64,000 bases of DNA, taken from contig NZ_VOBC01000004.1 in assembly GCF_008369195.1 (NCBI RefSeq), positions 62,001-126,000 on the forward strand. Direction: 5' to 3'. The DNA is from Sporosarcina sp. ANT_H38 (GTDB taxonomy: Bacteria; Bacillota; Bacilli; Bacillales_A; Planococcaceae). Shown piece by piece: positions 34,675 to 42,132 of the stretch. The notes under the pieces are model-generated. The model was given only the letters and a program-made list of their open reading frames with translations. It did no database searches and was not told where the DNA came from. The position numbers were made by a program, and so were the translations under genes. Every line of letters starts with the position of its first letter. Position 1 is the first letter of the stretch.

Positions 34675-34980
34675 TTACCCAACTTTGAAATAACCTGTGT
34701 TACTCTCAACCCAAGGCGTATGCTTATCTATCCACTCAAACAGCCTATCCGTCCGAATTAATATGCCCGCTTCTCTGCAGACAGGGAAATCTGGTCTACC
34801 CATTAATTCAGTCGCTTTCCATGAACTAATTCGCAACACAGCCATCATTTCTTTTCGAGTGAGTAGCGGTGGAAGTTCATGCATTGTGGTTGAATCTTTC
34901 AAGTTTCCCTTCATTCCTTCAAGCAACTTAGGAAGTAGTGCCTCCGCCAACTTTTCGTAGTCGAATTCCATGGTTAACAT
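34675..34980 (-). CDS. Excisionase-like helix-turn-helix protein
   Basis: ATG at 34980 follows GAGAGGGGAAAGAAT; the longer open frame is rejected as lacking an RBS. 101 residues: helical N-terminus (MEFDYEKLAEALLPKLLEGM) and a winged helix-turn-helix (about 45-90: PPLLTRKEMMAVLRISSWKA, TELMGRPDFPVCREAGILIR). Similar proteins are annotated as excisionase or group-specific phage DNA-binding proteins. A 110-bp inverted repeat separates it from the cro-like gene. Confidence 0.75.
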   Translation of the reverse strand: MLTMEFDYEKLAEALLPKLLEGMKGNLKDSTTMHELPPLLTRKEMMAVLRISSWKATELMGRPDFPVCREAGILIRTDRLFEWIDKHTPWVESNTGYFKVG

Positions 34981-35001
34981 ATTCTTTCCCCTCTCTTCCT
35001 T

Positions 35002-35111
35002 CACACCCACTAATCAAAGTTCGAAGTCTTGGCGTAACCAATTGGCGTGGCTCCCTTCTAGAAGAAGATCTTGGCCGACTCCGCTCGTTCGAACGCTGAT
35101 TGTTGGGTGTG
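35002..35111. repeat. 110-bp imperfect inverted repeat
   Basis: Arms of 24 bp at 35002-35025 and 35088-35111 match in 20 positions; both carry CACACCCA...GTTCGAA in mirror form. The 62-bp interior contains AAGATCTTC-like symmetry. It fills the gap between the cro-like gene and the excisionase-like gene. Function unknown: regulatory RNA structure, protein-binding array or an old insertion footprint. Confidence 0.65.
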
Positions 35112-35122
35112 AGGTTCATATT

Positions 35123-35347
35123 TTAAACAACATTTCTATTATTCTTCAATTCGCGGCTTTCATCCTCAAAAAAAATGGTCCAATGGAAATCGAATACGTT
35201 AGCAATTCTTTTTGCGTTAGCTACCGTTGCACCTCTTATGCCAGATTCAATGCTACCGTACGTAGCTCTAGCCATTCCACACTTTTCAGCTGCCTCTGCC
35301 TGAGTTAGTTGTGCGCCTTCTCTAATCTCTTTTAACCACTCTCTCAT
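35123..35347 (-). CDS. Cro-like XRE regulator
   Basis: 74 residues. Residues 3-60 are a helix-turn-helix (WLKEIREGAQLTQAEAAEKC, GMARATYGSIESGIRGATVA). It is the first gene of the leftward early operon, divergent from the CI-like gene, so it occupies the position of Cro. Promoter and operators are in the 160-bp divergent gap. Confidence 0.85.
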   Translation of the reverse strand: MREWLKEIREGAQLTQAEAAEKCGMARATYGSIESGIRGATVANAKRIANVFDFHWTIFFEDESRELKNNRNVV

Positions 35348-35507
35348 ATTTCAACACCTCAATTCTTCATTTCGTGGTTTGGTTCTAACCCAAATATAAA
35401 CCACGTATAGTGGCATGTAAACAATTAATTCTTCTTTTTGAAGAATTATGTATATTCTTCTTTATGTAGAGTTACAATATGATTACTAATAACGAAGGTG
35501 AGTGCAT
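35348..35507. promoter_or_regulatory. Divergent early/repressor promoter-operator region
   Basis: Minus-strand early promoter: TTTACA (35416-35421), 17-bp spacer, TATATT (35393-35398). Its spacer contains the palindrome CCAC-N5-GTGG (35401-35413). Inverted repeat AATTCTTC/GAAGAATT at 35427-35447 and half copies at 35361-35368 and 35454-35460 are probable repressor sites. Outer arms CGTGGTTT/AAACCACG lie at 35373-35380 and 35398-35405. Confidence 0.7.
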
Positions 35508-35939
35508 ATGGAGTTCAAAGACCGTTTAATAAGTTTAAGGAAAGACACTAACCTGCTCCAGGTTGATATGGCGAAAAAAATAGGTGTTGCCAGAGCGACG
35601 TATGGCGCATATGAACAAGGTACCAGGCAACCAGATTTTGAAATATTGCAAAGGATTGCTGATTTCTTCGAAGTTCCGACCGACTATTTACTTGGAAGAA
35701 GCAACGCTAAAAGTAATCCAGAAAAAGAATTATCTAAAGATGAAAAAGACATAGCAAAGCGGATAAAGAAGATAAAGAAAAATTTATTAGAAGGCAACGA
35801 CGATGGTGGTGGATTGAACTATATGGGAGAACCTATGAGTGATGAAGCTATTGAGTCGCTCTTAGAAGCGCTCGAACACGCTGAACGTATAGCGACTTTG
35901 GCGAACAAAAAATACACCCCTAAAAAATACAAGGGATAA
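35508..35939 (+). CDS. CI-like XRE phage repressor
   Basis: 143 residues from ATG 35508, with GAAGGTGAG upstream. Residues about 1-62 form the helix-turn-helix (KDRLISLRKDTNLLQVDMAK, ATYGAYEQGTRQPDFEIL, ADFFEVPTDYLLGR). The C-terminal part is charged and lacks LexA/CI autoprotease motifs (no S-K pair seen). The next gene encodes an ImmA-type peptidase, so induction probably uses its proteolysis, as in ICEBs1 and phi105-like elements. Confidence 0.9.
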   Translation: MEFKDRLISLRKDTNLLQVDMAKKIGVARATYGAYEQGTRQPDFEILQRIADFFEVPTDYLLGRSNAKSNPEKELSKDEKDIAKRIKKIKKNLLEGNDDGGGLNYMGEPMSDEAIESLLEALEHAERIATLANKKYTPKKYKG

Positions 35940-35957
35940 TCTCATGGGGGTTAGTTG

Positions 35958-36401
35958 ATGTGGATCAAAGAGATTGTTGAAAGTTTAGTTGAAAAGTATG
36001 ACACCAATGATCCATTTAAAATTGCGACCGCTAAGAATATTTATGTTTTTGAGCAAGACCTGCATGAAGAAATATTAGGTTTTTACAAATATATTAGAAG
36101 AAACAAATTCATTTACATTAACTCGAATTTGGGCGAAGAACAAAAAATCTTTACTATCGCTCACGAATTAGGTCATTCTGAGATTCATCACAGATTAAAT
36201 ACTCCTTTTTTAAAAAGAAAAACTCTTTTTTCTACAGATAAAATAGAAACCGAAGCAAACATATTCGCGGTTGAACTGCTGTTGCCAGACAGAGTGATTT
36301 ACGAACATAAGGATGAAAATTTAACATTAAATGAGATAGCTAATATTTATAGCGTGCCTTCTGAGGTCGCGCATCTAAAGAATTTACGGAATGTTCGTTG
36401 A
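35958..36401 (+). CDS. immA: ImmA/IrrE metallopeptidase
   Basis: 147 residues from ATG 35958 behind TGGGGGTTAG. Zinc motif HELGH (69-73) within FTIAHELGHSEIHH, and the upstream LGEEQKIFTIAHE. In this family the peptidase cleaves the adjacent XRE repressor (ImmR) on induction. A later E in EANIFAVELLLPD (about 92-104) is the third ligand. It is spaced 18 bp from the repressor gene. Confidence 0.93.
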   Translation: MWIKEIVESLVEKYDTNDPFKIATAKNIYVFEQDLHEEILGFYKYIRRNKFIYINSNLGEEQKIFTIAHELGHSEIHHRLNTPFLKRKTLFSTDKIETEANIFAVELLLPDRVIYEHKDENLTLNEIANIYSVPSEVAHLKNLRNVR

Positions 36402-36418
36402 GTCGCAGGAGGGATTAT

Positions 36419-36943
36419 ATGAGGAATAGTTATTTAGCAATTGTAGCCATATTTATTTTATTACTTTCGGCTTGTAGTGAATCAGCAAGTGATGTACCTG
36501 ATGAACCGGTATTAGACGTAGAACAGTTCTCGTTAGTAAACCAAACTTTTGTAAAAGAAAAACTCGGCGAACCAAATTCTATTGACACATGGAGTCACCA
36601 AACTCCATCTACAGGGGCGAATAACGCTTTAACAACACTGGACTACGATTGGGACGGATATTATTCAGAATTTCATTTTGATGATAAGGATCGGCTAATC
36701 AGAATCAATATTTATTCCAGTGATAATGAAAACTCCGAGTTCAAGAAAACTACTTTCGAAAATTTATTAAAACAACTACACATTACTACCGGAAAAAATT
36801 TAACGAAGGTTGCAGACACAGGTGTAGCTTGGAGATATGAACGAGTATCAGAAAAAGTGGATGAGGTTTGGGCTATCGGCAATACTAATAATGATGGGTT
36901 CGATGTTATCAAAGTATCTTTTGATGTAAGGCCTTTTAAGTAG
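36419..36943 (+). CDS. Lysogeny-expressed lipoprotein, unknown function
   Basis: ATG at 36419 follows GCAGGAGGGATTAT. 174 residues: a lipoprotein signal peptide (MRNSYLAIVAIFILLLSAC, lipobox LLSAC at about residue 19) and a secreted domain with LVNQTFVKEKLGEP and DYDWDGYYSEFHFDDKDRLI. It lies in the lysogenic operon between ImmA and integrase. Lipoproteins here often exclude superinfecting phages. No similarity to a named family is evident. Confidence 0.75.
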   Translation: MRNSYLAIVAIFILLLSACSESASDVPDEPVLDVEQFSLVNQTFVKEKLGEPNSIDTWSHQTPSTGANNALTTLDYDWDGYYSEFHFDDKDRLIRINIYSSDNENSEFKKTTFENLLKQLHITTGKNLTKVADTGVAWRYERVSEKVDEVWAIGNTNNDGFDVIKVSFDVRPFK

Positions 36944-36950
36944 CATTACC

Positions 36951-36972
36951 GCCCTACTCAGGGCTTTTCTTT
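36951..36972 (+). terminator. Rho-independent terminator
   Basis: Stem GCCCT/AGGGC with ACTC loop and TTTTCTTT tail, directly after the lipoprotein gene. It closes the repressor-immA-lipoprotein transcript and separates it from the integrase. Confidence 0.75.
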
Positions 36973-37058
36973 AAACCACCAAAAGAACATATATTCGCCA
37001 AAGGAGCTGATGCTAGGGAAATATAACTTACTAAAAAGCTTTTTCAAGGAGGGGCATC

Positions 37059-38273
37059 ATGAAGTGTGTACAGTTGGATAGTGGCGTTTGGGAATGTGTT
37101 GCGGATGGACCGAGGGATCCTGTGACAAATAAACGGAATCAGGTACGAAGACGCGGAAAATCTAAAGGCATCGCTAAAAAGAAGGTTGAGGAAGAGGTTA
37201 AAAAGCAAGAGGACCACGGCGTAAGCAGTAAGAAAAACAAGAATGTAACATTTGAACAGGTTGCGTGGGAATGGCTTGAAGTATATGCCTTAACGGGAGT
37301 TAAGGACAGCACAATCAGAAATCGTAGGTCGTCAATAAGAGTGCACTTAAGATATATCGCAAAATCGAATGTAGCGACTATCGATACACGTCAGCTACAA
37401 GGAATATTTGTCGATCTATTTAAACAAGATTTATCGAGATCTTTAATGGAAAACGCCAAGGTGACGTTGAGTTCCATTTTTAAGTATGCCGTAGAACATA
37501 AATTACGTGTGGATAATCCTGCCACCGCCATTGTGATTCCCAAAAAGCGTTTGACGGTCGAAGAGATAGAAAATTCAACAGTCGAAGAAAAATTCTTTGA
37601 ACGCTATGAACTTGAGGAATTTTTACAAAAGTGTTTGACTGATGGGTTACCCAACGATAAGGAGTGGTTTTACTTACTAGCTTTTTCTGGAATGCGCGTA
37701 GGCGAACTTTGCGCTTTAAAATGGACAGACATTAATACCGAAGACAATACAATACGCATTACCAAGACGCTAGACATGCCTGATCATAACATGCGTAAGT
37801 TTAAAATCACCCCACCAAAAACAAAAGCAGCCATCCGTACAATTGATGTGGATGAAAGCATACTGGTGATGTTGAAAACGCATAAAGTGTTGCAAGCGAA
37901 AATTAGAATTGGTACACGAAAAGGCATTGTGGACTATCACGAGGGCAATTTTGTGTTTTGTCGTGAAAATGGATATCCGTATTCCAGTCGATTTATTTAC
38001 GAAAGGATTATCCGGCTCATCAAAATGACAAGCATCCCCAAAATAGAAGGGCCTCACATCTTGAGACATACACATATTACTATGCTTGCAGAGGCTGGTG
38101 TCGACTTAAAAACAATTATGGACCGAGTAGGTCATGAAGATTCGAAAACCACTATGGATATCTATACGCACGTCACAGAAAAAATGAAAGAAGATGCCAC
38201 CGCCAAAATGAAAATTCGGTACGGCGACATCTTAAATTTAACTATTCCAAAGGGAAATGTGATAGAAATGTGA
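37059..38273 (+). CDS. int: Tyrosine-type phage integrase
   Basis: 404 residues. N-terminal arm-binding region (about 1-60), SAM-like core-binding domain (about 63-150) and catalytic domain with R213 (SGMRVGEL), K254, H333-x-x-R336 (HILRH), H359 (VGHE) and nucleophile Y369 (DIYTHVT). All catalytic residues are present. AAGGAGGGGCATC precedes ATG. The gene ends 33 bp before the candidate attR core. Confidence 0.96.
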   Translation: MKCVQLDSGVWECVADGPRDPVTNKRNQVRRRGKSKGIAKKKVEEEVKKQEDHGVSSKKNKNVTFEQVAWEWLEVYALTGVKDSTIRNRRSSIRVHLRYIAKSNVATIDTRQLQGIFVDLFKQDLSRSLMENAKVTLSSIFKYAVEHKLRVDNPATAIVIPKKRLTVEEIENSTVEEKFFERYELEEFLQKCLTDGLPNDKEWFYLLAFSGMRVGELCALKWTDINTEDNTIRITKTLDMPDHNMRKFKITPPKTKAAIRTIDVDESILVMLKTHKVLQAKIRIGTRKGIVDYHEGNFVFCRENGYPYSSRFIYERIIRLIKMTSIPKIEGPHILRHTHITMLAEAGVDLKTIMDRVGHEDSKTTMDIYTHVTEKMKEDATAKMKIRYGDILNLTIPKGNVIEM

Positions 38274-38305
38274 TTTTTCGTGTCCCCGAAGGTTTATAAA
38301 GCCCT

Positions 38306-38331
38306 ATAAACGTTGATGCAACAACGTTTAT
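38306..38331. other. Candidate attR core of prophage 1
   Basis: Perfect 10-bp arms ATAAACGTTG and CAACGTTTAT flank the 6-bp ATGCAA, the typical layout of a tyrosine recombinase crossover site. It lies 33 bp after the integrase and 8 bp from the yutJ stop. The matching attL is outside the window. Confidence 0.6.
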
Positions 38332-38338
38332 GTTCAAA

Positions 38339-39406
38339 TCATCCATTATGCCACTTATACATCCAAAGCACACCAGACTTCAACAATCGTGCGATACGGC
38401 CAGTTACGGTGCGGTCAGCAAGATATGCAAATCCTTGCTTTTTACCAAGGGATCCGAGGAAACCTTTGAGTTTAATTTCCGGCATTGTCTCCGGTAACGG
38501 TTCGTTGTTCCAAACGTTACGTAAGATGCGTACAATCTGCTCTGCCTGTTCCTCTGCTACTTGTGCACTTGGCGCATAAGGAAGCGCCGCGCAGTCTCCT
38601 ACGATGTAAACATCATTAAAATCAGGCAACTGGTGATGCATGTTGAGTACAACTCGACCAGAACCATCTTTTTCCGTAACAATGTTTTCCACAGGTGCCA
38701 CAGGACGAATCCCAGCTGTCCAGACCACTGCATCGACCATTATAGTTTCTTCATGATTATAAAGGATTGTTGGTTCTACTTTTGTAATGTTAGAACTCGC
38801 AATGACGTCTACATTATGCTCGTCGAACCATTTCTTAACATAATTACTGAGTCTTTCAGGGAAGTCCCTCAAAATACGCGGGCTACGATCGAACAACTTA
38901 ATGTTCAGATCCGGTCTGCTTTCCCGCAGTTCACTGGCAAGTTCGATTCCGCTTAAACCGGCTCCAACAATACCTATCGTTGCACCGCCACTAAGACCAA
39001 GGAGTTTTTCATAAGTAACCCTGGATTTACCTATCGTCTGAATGCTGTACGTGTATTCCGCAGCACCTGGTACGTCGTGATAGTTGTCTTCGCAGCCAAG
39101 CCCAATAACCAATTCGTCATACCTGATTTGCACGCCATCATCGAGATAAACACACTTCTCATCCGGCCTGATTTCAATAATTTCTCCGCCTACCACTTTC
39201 AATCTGTCATGTTCCGGAAGCGGAACTCGCACGACTGAATCCGAAACAGTTCCGGATGCAAGCGCATAAAATTCCGTCTTCAAACTATGGAACGGAGTCC
39301 TATCGACAAGTGTTATTTCGATATCATTCGGTAATTCTTTTGTTAATAAACGCAGCAATATACGCATATTTCCATATCCAGCACCTAATAATACAAGTTT
39401 CCTCAT
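38339..39406 (-). CDS. yutJ: NADH dehydrogenase-like flavoprotein YutJ
   Basis: 355 residues, the same length as B. subtilis YutJ, taken from the ATG at 39406 behind AAGGAGAAG. Type II NADH dehydrogenase family: FAD-binding GAGYGNMRILL (about 7-17), NAD-binding GIVGAGLSGIELASEL (about 153-168), and YIVGDCAALPYAP near the C-terminus. It should oxidise NADH or a similar donor at the membrane surface. The 3' end is intact although a prophage sits next to it. Confidence 0.92.
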   Translation of the reverse strand: MRKLVLLGAGYGNMRILLRLLTKELPNDIEITLVDRTPFHSLKTEFYALASGTVSDSVVRVPLPEHDRLKVVGGEIIEIRPDEKCVYLDDGVQIRYDELVIGLGCEDNYHDVPGAAEYTYSIQTIGKSRVTYEKLLGLSGGATIGIVGAGLSGIELASELRESRPDLNIKLFDRSPRILRDFPERLSNYVKKWFDEHNVDVIASSNITKVEPTILYNHEETIMVDAVVWTAGIRPVAPVENIVTEKDGSGRVVLNMHHQLPDFNDVYIVGDCAALPYAPSAQVAEEQAEQIVRILRNVWNNEPLPETMPEIKLKGFLGSLGKKQGFAYLADRTVTGRIARLLKSGVLWMYKWHNG

Positions 39407-39453
39407 AATTCTTCTCCTTCGTAATACAGTAGTCCGTTGTTTTCCCATTTACG

Positions 39454-39482
39454 ATTATATCAGTATGTGACAAGTTTCACAA
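39454..39482 (-). promoter_or_regulatory. yutJ promoter with Rex/Fnr-like operator
   Basis: TTGTGA (39477-39482), 17-bp spacer and TATAAT (39454-39459) form a strong vegetative promoter 48 bp before the yutJ start. TGTGA-N6-TCACA (39466-39481) covers the -35 end and spacer; this matches the redox regulators Rex (NADH) and Fnr. Repression by Rex is the better fit because the operator overlaps the promoter. Confidence 0.65.
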
Positions 39483-39648
39483 TATGTCACGGCAAGCGAA
39501 GCTTTATTCAATGTAAGTATCTTCTTATACATTGTAAGTTGCGACCCACAGGACGCTGTATATTTAAACAGCCTTCGGGTCGGTAATGTAGGATTATTGA
39601 CGTGCGAAGAAAAAAAGAGTAGGATTTCAAATAAGTGAGGTGATCGTC

Positions 39649-39885
39649 GTGAATCCGATTGTCGAGTTTTGCATGAGTAATATTGCAAACAGTTCACAAG
39701 AAACATTTGAAAAGTTGGAGAAAGATCCAAATCTTGATGTTCTTGAATATGGTTGCTTAAGTTACTGTACAAAATGTTCAGATACGCTATACGCGATAGT
39801 CAATGGTGATATCGTCGAAGCTGATACAAACGACGAGCTGACTGAGCGTATTTATCAGTATATAGAAGACAATCCGCTCTTTTGA
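39649..39885 (+). CDS. yuzB: YuzB family protein (DUF1450)
   Basis: 78 residues from GTG 39649, nine bases after GTGAGG; an in-frame GTG three codons earlier lacks spacing. VNPIVEFCMSNIANSSQETF and YGCLSYCTKCSDTLYAIVNG are the conserved YuzB segments, with CLSYCTKC reminiscent of a thioredoxin-like ferredoxin. Divergent from yutJ, as in B. subtilis. Function unknown. Confidence 0.9.
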   Translation: MNPIVEFCMSNIANSSQETFEKLEKDPNLDVLEYGCLSYCTKCSDTLYAIVNGDIVEADTNDELTERIYQYIEDNPLF

Positions 39886-39892
39886 GCATTAT

Positions 39893-39926
39893 GGCTAACC
39901 GCCTATTTCAGGCGGCTAGCCTTTTT
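39893..39926. terminator. Bidirectional terminator
   Basis: GGCTAACCGCC and GGCGGCTAGCC arms with one mismatch and a TTTTT tail, between the convergent yuzB and yutF genes. Confidence 0.88.
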
Positions 39927-40695
39927 ACATTCCCCACTCAAGCAATGTCCGGTAAGAATAAGTCGGTTTCTGTAGTTTCAATGATACTTCTCCCGGTGAT
40001 GTTACTCCGCCCGCAACATGCACCGTATCGATGCCGAAGCGGATTCCAGCTTGTATATCAGTATCGTAGTTATCACCGATCATTACCATTTCTTCTTTTC
40101 GAAAGCCGCCTTCTACCTGAATGAATTCAAGCATATGTGGCTCTGGTTTACCCACAAATACTGGTGATATGCCTGTTGCATTTTCCATCAATTTCACGAA
40201 TGATCCATTCCCCGGGACAAGCCCTCTCTCCGTGGGAAATGCTTTGTCACTGTTCGTTGCGATGAAGTGCGCACCTGCTCGAATAGCAAGGCAAGCATCA
40301 GCTAATTTCGCATAGGTCACACCCCGGTCAATCCCCATGACAACAACATCTGGATTCTTCGCTGTTATCTCTATCCTTTCAGATGCTATCGCTTCTTCCA
40401 AACCTTTTTCACCAATCATCATGACATTCGCACCATTATAATTTTCTTTGCAGTATTTTGCTACAGCAATTGCGGATGTCATGATGCGGTCAGGATCTGC
40501 TTTTATTCCGAATGAATCCAGTTTCTCCTGAAGTTGCACGCGCGTCATTGAAGAATTATTCGTTATAAAATAAGGATCAATTCCATTTTGTTGCATATTT
40601 CCAACGAAAGAGACCGCTTCCGGAATAGGTTCAATCCCACGGTAAACAGTTCCATCTAAATCAAGACAAATTGCTTTGTAATTATACATAGTCAT
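39925..40695 (-). CDS. yutF: HAD-family phosphatase YutF (NagD-like)
   Basis: 256 residues. ICLDLDGTVYRGIEPI (DxDGT nucleophile), FITNNSSMTRVQLQEKL (motif II and cap), and VGKPEPHMLEF with MIGDNYDTDIQAG (motifs III and IV) define a NagD-subfamily p-nitrophenyl phosphatase. Sugar or nucleotide phosphates are likely substrates. Overlaps yutE by 4 bp. Confidence 0.94.
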   Translation of the reverse strand: MTMYNYKAICLDLDGTVYRGIEPIPEAVSFVGNMQQNGIDPYFITNNSSMTRVQLQEKLDSFGIKADPDRIMTSAIAVAKYCKENYNGANVMMIGEKGLEEAIASERIEITAKNPDVVVMGIDRGVTYAKLADACLAIRAGAHFIATNSDKAFPTERGLVPGNGSFVKLMENATGISPVFVGKPEPHMLEFIQVEGGFRKEEMVMIGDNYDTDIQAGIRFGIDTVHVAGGVTSPGEVSLKLQKPTYSYRTLLEWGM

Positions 40696-41141
40696 TTTTC
40701 TTCCGGTAAGAAGGCAGAGACTGGGCCAAGCTCATTTTCAAGATAATGGCGCACTTTGTTTGGGAACGCAACGAGTTGATCCATAGAAGCGTTCAATACT
40801 TCGATTATCGTCTCAGCATCCACTTTAGTAAATTCACGGACGATCATTTTCCTAAGTTCAATTACCTGTTTTAATGGACCAGCCATTTCTGATGTGACAA
40901 CACGTTCGTCTTCCATAATGTCAATAATATCTTCATAACTCCCTGGATCTCGCATAATAAAACCATCAATCATCGTATTTCCAACGTCAATAATCGATTC
41001 GATGATGACATTCGCTATCCTTTCAAGCGCAAGTGTATGGATGGTATCCGCCTGCCAGCCATTTTCATTTCCATACAATTCAAGTAAACTTTCCATATGA
41101 TTTAGTGATTCACTAATTTGGTTTCGGTCAACAAAATACAT
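40692..41141 (-). CDS. yutE: YutE, DUF86/HepT-like protein
   Basis: 149 residues from ATG 41141 behind AGGAGGGAAAGTCC. MYFVDRNQISESLNHMESLL, HTLALERIANVIIESIIDVG and RKMIVREFTKVDAETI match the DUF86 family that includes HepT. The Rx4-6H RNase motif of HepT toxins is degenerate here (RKMIVREF lacks the histidine), and no MntA antitoxin partner is next to it, so this housekeeping homologue is probably not an active toxin. Confidence 0.88.
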   Translation of the reverse strand: MYFVDRNQISESLNHMESLLELYGNENGWQADTIHTLALERIANVIIESIIDVGNTMIDGFIMRDPGSYEDIIDIMEDERVVTSEMAGPLKQVIELRKMIVREFTKVDAETIIEVLNASMDQLVAFPNKVRHYLENELGPVSAFLPEEK

Positions 41142-41252
41142 GGACTTTCCCTCCTGATTGTTCAACTATTTTCAATCAATGATACCATATTTACGATAGT
41201 AGATTTGTTGAAATACATATATCACATTGAATTCGCTTCGGCGCTCGGGATG

Positions 41253-41690
41253 CCTAACGATCATTAACGCCGTGCGACCAATCATATATCACACTAACCG
41301 ATCATTAGCGCCGCGCGACCAATCATATACCCACGCTAACCGATCATTAGCGCCGCACGACCAATCATATATCACACTAACCGATCATTAACGCCGCACG
41401 ACCAATTATATACTCACGCTAACCGATCATTAACACCGCGCGACCAATCATATACTCACGCTAACCGATCATTATCACCGCGCGACCAATCATATACCCA
41501 CGCTAACCGATCATTAACGCCGCACGACCAATCATATATCACACTAACCGATCATTAACGCCGCACGACCAATTATATACTCACGCTAACCGATCATTAA
41601 CACCACGCGACCAATCATATATCCACGCTAACCGATCATTAACACCGCGCGACCAATCATAACCGCACGCCTAACGATCATAAACACCGA
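41253..41690. repeat. 42-bp minisatellite with higher-order structure
   Basis: About ten head-to-tail copies of a 41-42 bp unit (consensus start CCGATCATTAACGCCGCGCG). Copies at 41298-41464 recur almost exactly 167 bp later, a four-unit higher-order repeat. Within each unit ATGATTGG and ATGATCGG on the minus strand are 21 bp apart, so the unit is itself a diverged 21-bp dimer. No spacers exist, so it is not CRISPR. It occupies most of the yutE-yutD gap; the rest (41691-41802) holds nothing obvious. Confidence 0.92.
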
Positions 41691-41802
41691 AGTCTTTACG
41701 TTAATTATCACCTTTCCAAGATTATCCAAAGGTCGAGATTCTTATAATTCACCATACAAAAAAAGACCCGCGGGTAGATTCAAGATCCACACGCAAGTCC
41801 AG

Positions 41803-42114
41803 TTATTCAGGTGCTTCGGGAGTTTCAGCTTCTAGCTTAACCCGCCCCGATTTTTTCAAAACGAAATAAGCACAGCCAAAATTACAGTATTCGTAGAGAT
41901 AATCCTGTAATGTGCTGATTTTAGTTTCATACGTTGCTTTCTGGTTTGTGTCCTCGAAAAACCCTTTTAAACGGAGTTGTCCGTATCCCCAGTCCCCAAG
42001 TATGTAGTCGTATTTGAGGAGAACGTCACTGTATCTCGCAAGCAAAGCCTCTTCATTAAATCCCTCACGGTAGTCTGTTAGTATATCAAACTGCCAGTTT
42101 TCTAAAATTATCAT
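41803..42114 (-). CDS. yutD: YutD family protein (DUF1027)
   Basis: 103 residues, matching B. subtilis YutD (102). WQFDILTDYREGFNEEALLA, RYSDVLLKYDYILGDWGYGQ and LRLKGFFEDTNQK are family hallmarks. Function unknown. It is separated from lipA by 18 bp; the yutC gene found between them in B. subtilis is absent. Confidence 0.92.
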   Translation of the reverse strand: MIILENWQFDILTDYREGFNEEALLARYSDVLLKYDYILGDWGYGQLRLKGFFEDTNQKATYETKISTLQDYLYEYCNFGCAYFVLKKSGRVKLEAETPEAPE

Positions 42115-42132
42115 TCAACTTTCACCGCCAAT

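Larger units (their letters stand above)
1..38331. mobile_element. Prophage 1 (PBSX/xkd-type contractile tail), left end outside window
   Basis: A continuous phage gene set runs leftward from the immunity region (about 35.4 kb) through replication, packaging, head, tail and baseplate genes to the left edge. Repressor, ImmA, a lipoprotein and the integrase face right. The right boundary is taken at a perfect 10-bp inverted repeat just after the integrase and 8 bp from the yutJ stop. Every expected structural module seen is uninterrupted, so the prophage may be functional, but the distal baseplate, fibre and lysis genes lie outside the window. The tail belongs to the PBSX/skin lineage, while the capsid and scaffold are of the major-capsid-E and GP20 families. 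Confidence 0.93.

Noticed and set aside
35002..35111. tRNA gene, because of GTTCGAA-like T-loop words
   Set aside because: No cloverleaf can be drawn: the word is part of an inverted repeat and no anticodon arm or acceptor stem fits.
40692..41141. HepT/MntA toxin-antitoxin system
   Set aside because: The RNase histidine is missing and the gene lies in a conserved housekeeping order without a nucleotidyltransferase partner.
41253..41690. CRISPR array
   Set aside because: Repeats are directly adjacent with no variable spacers, and no cas genes are near.
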